DNA from: Peptococcaceae bacterium CEB3
GTDB lineage: Bacteria; Bacillota; Desulfitobacteriia; Desulfitobacteriales; Desulfitobacteriaceae
NCBI GenBank assembly: GCA_001029295.1
Contig: LDXJ01000058.1
Coordinates: forward strand, 1-64,000
Direction of reading: 5' to 3'
Length of the DNA: 64,000 nucleotides
Each line of letters opens with the position of its first letter. Position 1 is the stretch's first letter. The notes beneath the pieces were generated by a model. It had not been told where the DNA came from and ran no database searches. It was given only the letters and a program-made list of their open reading frames with translations. Shown piece by piece: positions 52,250 through 59,823 of the stretch. A program made the translations under genes and the position numbers.

Positions 52250-53290
52250 ATGAAACAAAAATATTGGATCGCCGCTCTATCTCTGGCTGGAATTCTGGCG
52301 GTCACAGGAACCGCCGCGGCACTCACTTCCGGACATACCGCCGGGCTGTCCGGCCTTCACACTTCCGGCTCTACACCCGCTTCGGCTCTGTCGGCTTACT
52401 CCTCGTCAAGCGGCACTTCCCGGAGCATCGTTTCCGCGGGAACCGCCACCCCTACATCCGCGGCTAAAACCGCTCAGTCCACCGCTGTCACTCAATCCCC
52501 CTCACCGGCAAATGCTCTGCCCCCGGAAAAATCAACTCCCTCAATCCCCGAAAATCCCGGCGCCTCATCCACTCCCCCATCCGTTCCCTCAGCCGGCGGT
52601 CAATATCCCTACGGTCCGGGCATGATGGGGGGATACGGTGGATCCGGTTCCGCCAACGGTTCTTGGGGTTATGGCATGATGGGCGGATACCGCGGTTCCG
52701 GTTCCGCCAACGGTTCTTGGGGTTACGGCATGATGGGCGGATACCGCGGTTCCGGTTCCGCTAACGGTTCTTGGGGTTACGGCATGATGGGCGGCTCATT
52801 TAACGGCGCTAATTACAGCTCAGCCGTCACGGATCCAACCGGCGCGGCCAATGATATGAAAGCCTCTTTGGTTAACGCGACTGTCGACAAGAGCGCAAAC
52901 ACGGTAACCTATACCGGCTCCGACGTAAAAATAGTCATGCTGGGCGGACCGCAATATGCCGACGGCAAGTTTGTCATCGGCGGCTTGGTCAACCCGACTT
53001 TAAACATCCCCAGAGGAGCCAAGGTAACTATGGAATTCATCAACGAGGATACCGGCATGCCCCACGGCGTTGAAATCACCGCCGCGGCCCCTCCCTACGC
53101 CTATATGGCCATGATGCAAGGAGGCATTTACTCCGGTGCCTTCATCCATCCGCTGCCACCGGCCACGGCTGGTAAGTATCCGGCTGTCACGACCTCTTTC
53201 ACCGCAAGCCAAGCGGGCAGTTTTTACTATATCTGCCAGTACCCAGGCCATGCGCAAAAGGGAATGTACGGAAAAGTTATCGTCGGTTAA
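52250..53290 (+). CDS. Secreted cupredoxin with glycine-rich 18-residue repeats (sulfocyanin-like)
   Basis: An exported copper protein of about 346 residues. The signal sequence (KYWIAALSLAGILAVTGTAA) is followed by an S/T/P/A-rich linker (to about 120), then three 18-residue repeats of the type YGMMGGYRGSGSANGSWG at about 124-180, rich in M, G, Y and W. The C-terminal ~140 residues form a cupredoxin: GAKVTMEFINEDTGMPHGVE supplies the first copper histidine, and YYICQYPGHAQKGMYGKVIV gives C-x4-H-x4-M, a type-1 copper site. The domain is closest in pattern to sulfocyanin/rusticyanin. The ATG at 52250 is behind AAGGAGGAA. It probably carries electrons or binds copper outside the cell; the methionine-rich repeats may bind Cu(I). 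Confidence 0.87.
   Translation: MKQKYWIAALSLAGILAVTGTAAALTSGHTAGLSGLHTSGSTPASALSAYSSSSGTSRSIVSAGTATPTSAAKTAQSTAVTQSPSPANALPPEKSTPSIPENPGASSTPPSVPSAGGQYPYGPGMMGGYGGSGSANGSWGYGMMGGYRGSGSANGSWGYGMMGGYRGSGSANGSWGYGMMGGSFNGANYSSAVTDPTGAANDMKASLVNATVDKSANTVTYTGSDVKIVMLGGPQYADGKFVIGGLVNPTLNIPRGAKVTMEFINEDTGMPHGVEITAAAPPYAYMAMMQGGIYSGAFIHPLPPATAGKYPAVTTSFTASQAGSFYYICQYPGHAQKGMYGKVIVG
52619..52794 (+). repeat. Three 54-bp coding tandem repeats in the cupredoxin gene
   Basis: 54-bp units begin at 52619, 52673 and 52727, with a partial fourth at 52781. Units 2 and 3 differ by one base in the region checked, so the array is recent and in frame (18 codons). Confidence 0.9.
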
Positions 53291-53302
53291 GTACCGCTGG
53301 TA

Positions 53303-53377
53303 AACCCTTTTAAAATGAACCCTTTTACGCTGAACTCTCTTATGATCAACCCTTTTAAGATGAACCTTTTACGGTTT
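53303..53377. repeat. Five 15-bp tandem repeats after the cupredoxin gene
   Basis: Units of the type AACCCTTTTAAGATG at 53303, 53318, 53333, 53348 and 53363, starting 12 bp after the stop codon; AACCTTTT recurs once more at 53384. Confidence 0.75.
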
Positions 53378-53390
53378 GCGGCGAACCTTT

Positions 53391-53434
53391 TAGGCAGAAA
53401 TCCCCGGGATATATCCCAGGGATTTCTTCTGCCT
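53391..53434. terminator. Terminator between the convergent cupredoxin and SQR-like genes
   Basis: AGGCAGAAATCCC pairs with GGGATTTCTTCTGCCT (one bulge) around a short CGGGATATATCCCA inner hairpin. It is positioned to end both transcripts. Confidence 0.7.
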
Positions 53435-53468
53435 CTCCTTCGTTATGGCCTCGCCACAGACCACCGAT

Positions 53469-54638
53469 CTACATGCCAGGCAAACGGGGAATCTTATCCA
53501 TCTTAGAGAGTTTGTAATACACACCCCAGCTCTTTTTGAGCCAATGCCCGAAAAACGGCATAAGGATTATCTTCTCGCGCCGGGCATCACGTTCGACGTA
53601 GGCGGCACCGTTGCCGCTGTCCATAACGCAAAGGATGCCAACGTGCTCTGCATAACCATGAAGATCCTGCCCGCCCTCCTCGCGGGTTGCTATATTGTGA
53701 GCTAGATTGCGAGCCATCACTTCGGCCAAATGACCTTGCTTGGCCGTCCATTCCGGCCCCTTGAGGGCTGCCGAATCGCCAATCGCGTAGACATGATCAA
53801 ACCCCGTAACTTGACAATAGTCATCAATTTCCACAAATCCCGCCGCTGACAAAGGAAGGTCCGAATCCAGACAAGCCTTATGACCCGCCCCTGCCGGGAT
53901 AAACATCGTCAAGTCGCTTGCCAGGACGGAGCCATCTTCGAAGACGACCCCATCGGGCTCAAACCGCGCAATCTTCCTGCCAAAACGCGTACTGATGCCC
54001 AAGGATTGAAACATCCGCCCCATTTTTTCTACCGCTTTTTTGCCCATTCTGGCACCCGGGCTTTCCATTGGCGCGAAGAAGACCAAATCAAAAGTTTTGC
54101 GCAATCCTCTCCGGCGCAAAAAATGGTCGATATTGAACGCGACCTCAAAAGCCGGGCCGCCCCGGACAGCGGATTGATCTTGGGGATTGCCGCCAAAGCC
54201 GATGGCAATTTTGCCCTGACCACGCCGAACCAACGTTTCCAAACGTTCATGGAGCATGGCGGCTTCCCTGGGCTCGCCGCAAATGGATAAGGTGTGTTCC
54301 GCCCCCTGTGGTTTCAGCTTACTCGCACCCAACGCGATCACCAGATAATCGAAGTCCCTATACTCCCCTAGGGTTTTGAGAACAACGCTCCCTTCCACAG
54401 CCCGTATGCTTACCACTTCATCCACAATCACCTTGAAACCGTGCTTCCAAGCCAATTTCGCCAGCGGCACACTGACATCTGGGAGAGTCTTTTCTCCGGT
54501 GGGCACCCAAATGGAAATCGGGTAGATATAAACGTAGTCACGATTGGAAACCACGGTTACTTCAAAGTTTTTCTTTCTTAAGTGAATCGCCGCTTCGACC
54601 CCGGCTATTCCCCCGCCCAGAATGGTTACCTTCTTCAT
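53469..54638 (-). CDS. Sulfide:quinone oxidoreductase-like FAD protein
   Basis: About 389 residues. The N-terminal FAD motif VTILGGGIAGVEAAIHL and the family signature DFDYLVIALGASK, GPAFEVAFNIDHFLRRRGLR, and VYAIGDSAALKGPEWTAKQG place it in the SQR/flavocytochrome c reductase family. It is a membrane-associated flavoprotein that in this family oxidises sulfide to polysulfide with reduction of quinone. Cysteines occur in LSICGEP, HKACLD, DDYCQV and VGILCVMD; I cannot confirm the catalytic pair by eye. The ATG at 54638 follows AGGGAGAG. It ends a same-strand series of NifX, Mrp-type and DUF134 genes but sits behind a terminator, so it is likely its own unit. Confidence 0.83.
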   Translation of the reverse strand: MKKVTILGGGIAGVEAAIHLRKKNFEVTVVSNRDYVYIYPISIWVPTGEKTLPDVSVPLAKLAWKHGFKVIVDEVVSIRAVEGSVVLKTLGEYRDFDYLVIALGASKLKPQGAEHTLSICGEPREAAMLHERLETLVRRGQGKIAIGFGGNPQDQSAVRGGPAFEVAFNIDHFLRRRGLRKTFDLVFFAPMESPGARMGKKAVEKMGRMFQSLGISTRFGRKIARFEPDGVVFEDGSVLASDLTMFIPAGAGHKACLDSDLPLSAAGFVEIDDYCQVTGFDHVYAIGDSAALKGPEWTAKQGHLAEVMARNLAHNIATREEGGQDLHGYAEHVGILCVMDSGNGAAYVERDARREKIILMPFFGHWLKKSWGVYYKLSKMDKIPRLPGM

Positions 54639-54734
54639 ACATCTCTCTCCCTTCTTGTTTTCCGAATCTCCCCCTGCCATTTGTCTTAACGATCCCTCTC
54701 TATGGCCTTTCTGTGGTGGCCTCTCAAGACCAAA

Positions 54735-54759
54735 ATCCCCGGGAGGTCATCCCAGGGAT
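54735..54759 (-). terminator. Terminator after the NifX-like gene
   Basis: On the minus strand ATCCC-T-GGGA-TGACC-TCCC-G-GGGAT folds with one mismatch and is followed by TTTTGG. It lies about 170 bp after the stop of the gene at 54929, upstream of the SQR-like gene. Confidence 0.6.
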
Positions 54760-54928
54760 ATTATTGGCTCTCTAACCAGTTGGCAAGTTAGCGGGGCTCA
54801 GTCACATCTGATTGGCAAAGCCCGGTCAGCTTTGAAATGCTCGGCAATATTTGGCGATATCCGGCAGCATCAGGCCGCATCCGGGGCATTACCCAGCAGG
54901 CGGGCGCTGCCAGTCAAAAACTTCCCGT

Positions 54929-55285
54929 TTAATGGTGATGATGCTCCTGACAGACCGAACCGGTGCTGACCAAGGTCCCCGCAGCATAGGACTGGGCCAC
55001 ATCCTTCGTGAGGCCCGAAGCTCCGGTGACCAGGTCCAGGCCGGCATGATTGAGACTGTCAATCATCCCTCCGCCGATCCCTCCGCAAACCAAGACGTCT
55101 ATGCGGTTGCGTTTGAACATGCTTGCCAGACCTTCATGCTGATGTTCCAATCCCGAGGCACTTAAAACCTCCACCTGCCGGGCTTGATTGCCTTCAACTT
55201 CAAACACCGTAAAGGCCTGAGCCCGGCCAAAATGGGCATCCAATAATTCTCCGCTGCTTGGAATCGCGATTCTCTTTGACATCAT
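54929..55285 (-). CDS. NifX/NifB-C-type cofactor-binding domain protein
   Basis: 118 residues of the dinitrogenase iron-molybdenum cofactor (NifX/NafY) family. Typical opening IAIPSSGELLDAHFGRAQAF, then IDVLVCGGIGGGMIDSLNHAG. The C terminus has CQEHHHH, a natural His cluster likely to bind metal. Free-standing NifX-like proteins in anaerobes go with Mrp-type ATPases and are thought to bind Fe-S or Mo-Fe precursors; no nitrogenase gene is seen here. ATG at 55285 (or 55282) behind AGGAGGT. Its promoter at 55345-55372 shares a conserved operator with two other genes of the region. Confidence 0.88.
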   Translation of the reverse strand: MMSKRIAIPSSGELLDAHFGRAQAFTVFEVEGNQARQVEVLSASGLEHQHEGLASMFKRNRIDVLVCGGIGGGMIDSLNHAGLDLVTGASGLTKDVAQSYAAGTLVSTGSVCQEHHHH

Positions 55286-55344
55286 TAATACCTCCTGAAC
55301 TTCCTATTATTTTTTTCTGGCATACGCCATCTATTCCTTCATTA

Positions 55345-55372
55345 ATTATAGACATTTCTGAACGTATGTCAA
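55345..55372 (-). promoter_or_regulatory. Promoter with shared operator, NifX-like gene
   Basis: On the minus strand TTGACA (55372-55367), 16-bp spacer, TATAAT (55350-55345). The -35 and spacer read TTGACATACGTTCAGAAATG, nearly the same as upstream of the DUF5320 gene (58729) and similar to the one at 59393. Confidence 0.85.
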
Positions 55373-55400
55373 TTAAAATCATTTTCGTGATCGTCAAGGT

Positions 55401-56378
55401 TTAGCCTGCCAGCTCCTCCCGCATCCTTCCCCATAACTTGCGAATGGCAGCGGCAGCGGGCGAATCAAAGTGAGTAATCGCCTGGGCCGCGGCAATGGCT
55501 TGCGGAACTGTCGCATCAAAAGGTATCTTGCCCGCTACCTCAACCCCCTCGGTCCGGCACAGTTCTTCTATTTCTGCCGCCACATCCGGATTCAGGTCCC
55601 ATTTGTTAATGGCGACAAAGGCCGGAACATGAAAATGCTGCGTGATCTTCAGTACCCTTGACAGATCGTGTTTGCCCGACTGAGTCGGTTCTGTTACAAT
55701 CAGCACTGCCTGACAACCCGTGATCGTGGAGATAACCACACAACCAATCCCCGGCGAACCATCGATAATAACCAGCTTATCATCGCGGAGCGCTTCCTGC
55801 TGAGCCAGGCGACGCACTTCCGATACCAGCTTGCCTGAGCCGTCCGCCGCCAGGAAGAGTTCCGCATGGGCAAACTGACCGGCCGGGCTGTCCGAAAGAA
55901 ATATCTTCCCGGTGTCTTCCAACCGAAGCTCCACCGCCCCGGCCGGACAGGCATATACACAGGCCGCGCACCCTTCGCAACGCTTCGGGTCAATCCAAAA
56001 TAGAGATTTGGCGCCGGAGTCCGGATGACCGGCGGTCTCTCCGCTAACGCCTTGCCCGGCCCTGCCCCCACCGTGGCCAGCATCTGGCGAACCTGCAACG
56101 GTGTCTTCCGCCTGGCCAAGCTCCTCAACGGCCTGATAGCGGCAAACCTCCCGGCACTTCCCACACGAGACGCACAATTCGGGGTCAATGTGAGCACAAC
56201 GGTTCCCTTGAAACAAGTTTTCCTGGCGGATACGGTGTTCCAAGAGCAAGTGCAAATTCGGCGCCTCAACGTCACAGTCCGCGACGATTTTCTGGGAAGC
56301 CAGTTCGGTGAAGGCAGCCGCAATCGTCGTTTTTCCGGTACCGCCTTTCCCCGATATAATCGCAATTTGCTTCATCAT
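55401..56378 (-). CDS. Mrp/MinD-type P-loop ATPase with inserted ferredoxin domain
   Basis: 325 residues. A deviant Walker A near the start (IAIISGKGGTGKTTIAAA), then two [4Fe-4S] motifs (CVSCGKCREVCRYQ and CEGCAACVYACPAGA) inserted at about 65-160, then the rest of the MinD fold (LVIIDGSPGIGCVVISTITG, FVAINKWDLN). Between the two cluster motifs is a glycine-rich insertion (about 90-120) not seen in the sister gene. Such ATPases are thought to load or move Fe-S units. The ATG at 56378 is behind GGGGAGG. The sister gene at 56529-57401 lies 150 bp upstream. Confidence 0.9.
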   Translation of the reverse strand: MMKQIAIISGKGGTGKTTIAAAFTELASQKIVADCDVEAPNLHLLLEHRIRQENLFQGNRCAHIDPELCVSCGKCREVCRYQAVEELGQAEDTVAGSPDAGHGGGRAGQGVSGETAGHPDSGAKSLFWIDPKRCEGCAACVYACPAGAVELRLEDTGKIFLSDSPAGQFAHAELFLAADGSGKLVSEVRRLAQQEALRDDKLVIIDGSPGIGCVVISTITGCQAVLIVTEPTQSGKHDLSRVLKITQHFHVPAFVAINKWDLNPDVAAEIEELCRTEGVEVAGKIPFDATVPQAIAAAQAITHFDSPAAAAIRKLWGRMREELAG

Positions 56379-56528
56379 TGTCCTCCCCATTTTACTCCCG
56401 GTCCTTCTTATCCTATCCCAACGTCATCTCCTACGAGATCAGATTGAACTCTAGAATCGACGGGTGCATACAAGCGATAGAATCCTAGAATCAGATAGGG
56501 TCGGAAGAATCGGCTCAGTCGCCTTCGC

Positions 56529-57401
56529 CTATGGCTTGACACCGGCGTGGCTTTTTTGCGTCTCTCGCACGAGCTTGTCCCTCAGGTCCGTAAAGAGAGC
56601 AGCCCAGCGGCTGTCTGCAAGCAAAGGGAGTCCTCTGGAATAGGTCTTGGCAATGTCGATGTCAAAGGGAATGGAAGCCACAAGCGGTATATCTTCCGCC
56701 ATGCAATAATCACGGATCAACCTGCCCCCGTCATCTTTGTTTAAGACTACCCCATGGCGCAACCCTAATTCACGCACCAACCGCACCGCTATTTTTAAAT
56801 CGTGCAACCCAAAAGCCGTTGGCTCCGTAACTAAGAGCGCCAAATCACTGGCCTCAACTGAGTGAATCACACTGCAGGAACTGCCGGGTGGGCAGTCGGC
56901 GACGGTTACCTCGAAACTTTCCGTGCTCCTTCCTTCCGCCCGGGAACGGACCGCCTGAATCACCGGGACCGCCAAGGCTTCCCCTTCCCGCAGAATGCCC
57001 TGAACGCAGCGCAGGTTGCCGTGATAACCTAACTCAACCATACCCAGCGGCCGTTCACGCTCGAGAACCGCCCCATGCCGGCACACAATGGAACAGGTAC
57101 CACAACCGTGACAGAGTTCGGGAAAAACCAACACCTTTTTGCCGACCTGGGCCAAAGCGTGATATTGGCAGGCCTTACTGCACTCCCCGCACAGCGTGCA
57201 CTTGTCACTGATTTCTGGGTAGAGCAGCGGAACAACAACCTGTTCTTTAACCTCCGGCCGGAGGAACAAAAAACCGTTGGGCTCTTCTACATCATAATCA
57301 AGATATTGTGTTTTATGGGTTTGGGCGAAACTGAGTGCCAGATTCACGGCCACTGTCGTTTTCCCGGTTCCGCCCTTGCCGCTAAGAACCCCTATTCTCA
57401 T
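56529..57401 (-). CDS. Mrp/MinD-type P-loop ATPase with ferredoxin domain
   Basis: 290 residues, paralogue of the next gene. Walker A IGVLSGKGGTGKTTVAVNLA, then cysteine motifs CTLCGECSKACQYHALA and CHGCGTCSIVCRHGAV at about 65-115 for two [4Fe-4S] clusters, then VADCPPGSSCSVIHSVEASD and VLNKDDGG. The pairs of such genes next to NifX-like proteins are frequent in anaerobes. The ATG at 57401 is behind GAGGTGG. It lies 200 bp downstream of a NifX-like gene on the same strand and may be read from the promoter at 58701-58729. Confidence 0.92.
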   Translation of the reverse strand: MRIGVLSGKGGTGKTTVAVNLALSFAQTHKTQYLDYDVEEPNGFLFLRPEVKEQVVVPLLYPEISDKCTLCGECSKACQYHALAQVGKKVLVFPELCHGCGTCSIVCRHGAVLERERPLGMVELGYHGNLRCVQGILREGEALAVPVIQAVRSRAEGRSTESFEVTVADCPPGSSCSVIHSVEASDLALLVTEPTAFGLHDLKIAVRLVRELGLRHGVVLNKDDGGRLIRDYCMAEDIPLVASIPFDIDIAKTYSRGLPLLADSRWAALFTDLRDKLVRETQKSHAGVKP

Positions 57402-57602
57402 CTTGCCACCTCGTGCGCTAAGTCATTCATGCGAACGTACCCACCGCCTTTCTACTGCGTGTGGGCATTTCCACCACTCTACTCCGACCGTCCCCCTCCC
57501 GGCAGAGGCTTCTTTTTCCTTTACCCTGCCATTGTCCACAAATCTTCCAGTTCGGGCTCCCAATCGCGGTCTACGCGAGCCGTCGGTCGGACGCGTACGC
57601 GC

Positions 57603-57974
57603 TCAGCGCTCTCCGGCATGAGCCTGACCTGCGACCGTAATCGGTGACAAACTCCCCTTTGCCCAAGCTCGGGTACTTTCCAGCACGGTCATGGATTCCG
57701 GGGCTGAAAAAGCACTGACTCCCGAGGCCTGAACCACGCGCAGTGCATTCGGTCCCAAACTTCCGGTAATCAGGACTTTTACTTTTTCCCGGTCCAGGAA
57801 CTCGCCGGCCGCAATCCCCGCACCGCCCGTGCTTGCCAGAGCGGGATTGTCTTTCCATTCCGCTGTCCCCTCGACATCGTCGGAATCGCACAGCATAAAA
57901 TAAGGACAGCGCCCAAACCGATCATCGACTAAACCACTCAGGTCCCTTTTACCTGTCGATACTGCCATCCGCAT
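57603..57974 (-). CDS. NifX/NifB-C-type cofactor-binding domain protein
   Basis: 123 residues. MAVSTGKRDLSGLVDDRFGR with CPYFMLCDSDD, then VKVLITGSLGPNALRVVQAS match the NifX-like fold; the FGRCPYF cysteine is common in free-standing members. It differs from the gene at 54929 and lacks the His tail. The ATG at 57974 has GGGTGG upstream. It lies 24 bp after a DUF134 gene, so the order DUF5320-DUF134-NifX is one transcript. Confidence 0.88.
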   Translation of the reverse strand: MRMAVSTGKRDLSGLVDDRFGRCPYFMLCDSDDVEGTAEWKDNPALASTGGAGIAAGEFLDREKVKVLITGSLGPNALRVVQASGVSAFSAPESMTVLESTRAWAKGSLSPITVAGQAHAGER

Positions 57975-57998
57975 CTAACCACCCGCTTTCCTATCTGT

Positions 57999-58412
57999 TC
58001 AGTCAATCGTCTCCGGCTCATTTGCCGGACGGGTCGGGTCGGCTTCGGCCGGTCCCCGCTCCCCGGCCCCCGGCCGTTCATGGCGACAGGCCCCATTCTT
58101 GCGACAGAGTCCCTTTTCTCCGTAGAACTTGTGATGTCCTCCCTCGATGCGTAACCCTTTCCCCTCGGTCAAGGCCAGGGCGACTTTCTTGTGGGCGCCT
58201 TGAATAATTCGAACAAAGGTGGGGCGGGATATCCGCATCTGGCGGGCACACTCTTCTTGTTCGAAGCCTTCCGCGTCTTTTAAACGGATCGCCTCAAACT
58301 CCTCAATAGTCAGAACCACTTCATCCAACTCACACCAGGGAACGCCCTGGGGTTTAAAATGAGTCGCACAGGGCCGCCCCGCTACCCAACGGTGTTTTTG
58401 CGGTCTAGGCAT
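57999..58412 (-). CDS. DUF134 (sigma-70 region 4-like HTH) protein, first copy
   Basis: 137 residues. Starts MPRPQKHRW, the family signature, then VVLTIEEFEAIRLKDAEGFE and CARQMRISRPTFVRIIQGAH, a sigma-70 region-4-type helix-turn-helix. DUF134 proteins are predicted DNA-binding regulators beside Fe-S and NifX-like genes. Unlike the other two copies it lacks the C-terminal zinc ribbon; instead it ends in CRKNGACRHERPGAGERG and a disordered tail. The ATG at 58412 overlaps the end of the DUF5320 gene by 8 bp. Confidence 0.9.
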   Translation of the reverse strand: MPRPQKHRWVAGRPCATHFKPQGVPWCELDEVVLTIEEFEAIRLKDAEGFEQEECARQMRISRPTFVRIIQGAHKKVALALTEGKGLRIEGGHHKFYGEKGLCRKNGACRHERPGAGERGPAEADPTRPANEPETID

Positions 58413-58653
58413 GCCATCCCGCCCGTCTGCCCCGGCCTCCTCCTCGGTTCACCGGACCCCCTCCTGTAAATCCCACGCCGCCCTTCGCTTGCCCGGCTCC
58501 GGCACTATGCCCCGGAGTCTCGTTTCTGCTCGGCCCACTCATTCTCCCCGGCGCGCTGGCGTAGCCCGGAACGTTCTGACCGCCGCACAAGCCGGCAGCT
58601 CTGCCTGTTTTCGGACCTTCTCCGTTGGGACCGGTATGATCTCCATGTGGCAT
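58405..58653 (-). CDS. DUF5320-like small glycine-rich protein
   Basis: About 82 residues from the ATG at 58653, behind AAGGAGG. It begins MPHGDHTGPNGEGPKTGRAA, the usual start of the DUF5320 group (MP-x-GDGTGP-x-G-x-GP-TGR), and then is almost wholly G, P, R and S. Probably disordered and possibly metal-binding through histidines. It overlaps the DUF134 start and is the first gene after the promoter at 58701-58729. Confidence 0.85.
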   Translation of the reverse strand: MPHGDHTGPNGEGPKTGRAAGLCGGQNVPGYASAPGRMSGPSRNETPGHSAGAGQAKGGVGFTGGGPVNRGGGRGRRAGWHA

Positions 58654-58700
58654 ACAAAACAACCTCCTTATTTTGAACAAATGTTCATTTTCTATGCATC

Positions 58701-58729
58701 AGTATACCCACTTTATGAACGTATGTCAA
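58701..58729 (-). promoter_or_regulatory. Promoter with shared operator, DUF5320-DUF134-NifX unit
   Basis: On the minus strand TTGACA (58729-58724), 17-bp spacer, TATACT (58706-58701). TTGACATACGTTCATAAAG matches the NifX-like promoter at 55345-55372 for its first 14 bases. Also ATGAACATTTGTTCA between the promoter and the ribosome site is palindromic (GAAC-AAAT-GTTC). Confidence 0.85.
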
Positions 58730-58865
58730 TAAGGTGGAAGAACTATTTCCAGGACGAAAGAAGACGCTGCCCAGCTATCTCCTTTTCAAGAAAGGATACC
58801 CTGCTTTCAGCGCCTTTGTTCGCGATGAAGTCCATCGGATGGGGGGCAACCGATCCGGCTCCCAC

Positions 58866-59210
58866 TTATGCTATTATTTTGTCAATATTCCGGTCACAAT
58901 ATGTCTCAGTCATCTTTTGAAATACCGCTTTGGAAATAATCCCCGCCACTCGGGTCTTTCCTTCCCCCGGCTCCGTGATAAAACCATATAACTTTCCTGT
59001 TTCCCGATCCCAGTAGGCGCGGGTATCCTTCCCGGAAATCCCTTCCCCTAACGTCACATTCAGGTTAAAATAATTCGTGACGAGACTCGTAAGTACCATG
59101 TCCTGCTGCCATTCCGGTTCAATGCGGCAATACTCGATTGATCCCAATTCTTCTTCCATGCGGTCCACGCTCACCGGGCAATGATAAAAACTTACCATGG
59201 CCTTTTGCAT
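58866..59210 (-). CDS. Conserved-looking small protein of unknown function
   Basis: 114 residues, soluble, one domain by appearance. It opens MQKAMVSFYHCPVSVDRMEE, has a central LGEGISGKDTRAYWDRETGK followed by LYGFITEPGEGKTRVAGIIS, and ends with TYCDRNIDKIIA. I do not recognise a family. The ATG at 59210 is behind GGGGGAG. It has a strong promoter with two copies of a palindromic operator (59335-59393) and shares regulatory sequence with the NifX-like and DUF5320 units, so it belongs to the same response. Confidence 0.7.
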   Translation of the reverse strand: MQKAMVSFYHCPVSVDRMEEELGSIEYCRIEPEWQQDMVLTSLVTNYFNLNVTLGEGISGKDTRAYWDRETGKLYGFITEPGEGKTRVAGIISKAVFQKMTETYCDRNIDKIIA

Positions 59211-59334
59211 CCCTGACTCCCCCTTTTCTCGTCAAAAGATTGAAACAACTCTGTCGAGACCCGCAACGCCCCCCTGTGGGAGGGACAAGAGCCCAAACAC
59301 CATCCCTCAAAGACAGCCCGCTGACTCCCCCGTA

Positions 59335-59393
59335 CATTTCAGGCATATGCCAACTAACTACCTGTATTATAATCCATTTCTGGCATATGTCAA
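59335..59393 (-). promoter_or_regulatory. Promoter flanked by a 17-bp direct repeat with palindromic core
   Basis: On the minus strand TTGACA (59393-59388), 16-bp spacer and TATAAT (59371-59366). CATTTC-(T/A)-GGCATATG-(T/C)-C occurs at 59335-59351 and 59375-59391, 40 bp apart (about four helical turns), one copy over the -35/spacer and one just after the start point. The core GGCATATGCC is a palindrome in the first copy. This is a classic repressor layout. Confidence 0.85.
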
Positions 59394-59644
59394 TAACCGT
59401 TCACCTTTTTGTGCCGAATCGTCATATTACAACTTCGCCGCCATAGAGGGTTCCGTTACGGATATACAGTACGCTGACCGCGAGCCGGAGCCGCCGGGCA
59501 CCCAAGGCACTACGTTTCTAACCCCTCGCCCCAGATGACGCCGCTGATCAACCGCTTGACCCAGGCGACAATAACCGATTAAGTGTTCGGCAAGTCCTTA
59601 TTTGAACACACGCACCGGCCCAGGGCTAAACTATCCAATACACC

Positions 59645-59673
59645 TTGGCATGGACTTATGGATACTTTATAAT
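59645..59673 (+). promoter_or_regulatory. Orphan plus-strand promoter in the 59211-59823 gap
   Basis: TTGGCA (59645-59650), 17-bp spacer and TATAAT (59668-59673) with no supported gene behind it before the convergent DUF134 gene. GGGGCAATTTGGCCCC just downstream could form a hairpin. It may drive a small RNA or be fortuitous. The rest of the gap holds no gene. Confidence 0.4.
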
Positions 59674-59753
59674 GGAACCCATAGGGTGAGACACAGGGGC
59701 AATTTGGCCCCGGCGAACGTCTGGCCTATTTTCTGTACCGAAGGATATAAGAC

Positions 59754-59776
59754 AAAAAAACACCCGGACAGGGTGT
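59754..59776 (-). terminator. Terminator of the second DUF134 gene
   Basis: On the minus strand ACACCC-TGTCC-GGGTGT is followed by seven T residues. It lies about 50 bp after the stop codon at 59824. Confidence 0.85.
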
Positions 59777-59823
59777 GCCGGATGTCGCAGGGCCTCTGTA
59801 GACCGCAAAGACCTTAAGCAAAG

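Noticed and set aside
54929-57974. Nitrogenase accessory (nif) cluster
   Set aside because: NifX-like domains and Fe-S ATPases alone do not mean nitrogen fixation; no nifHDK, nifB or nifEN is present.
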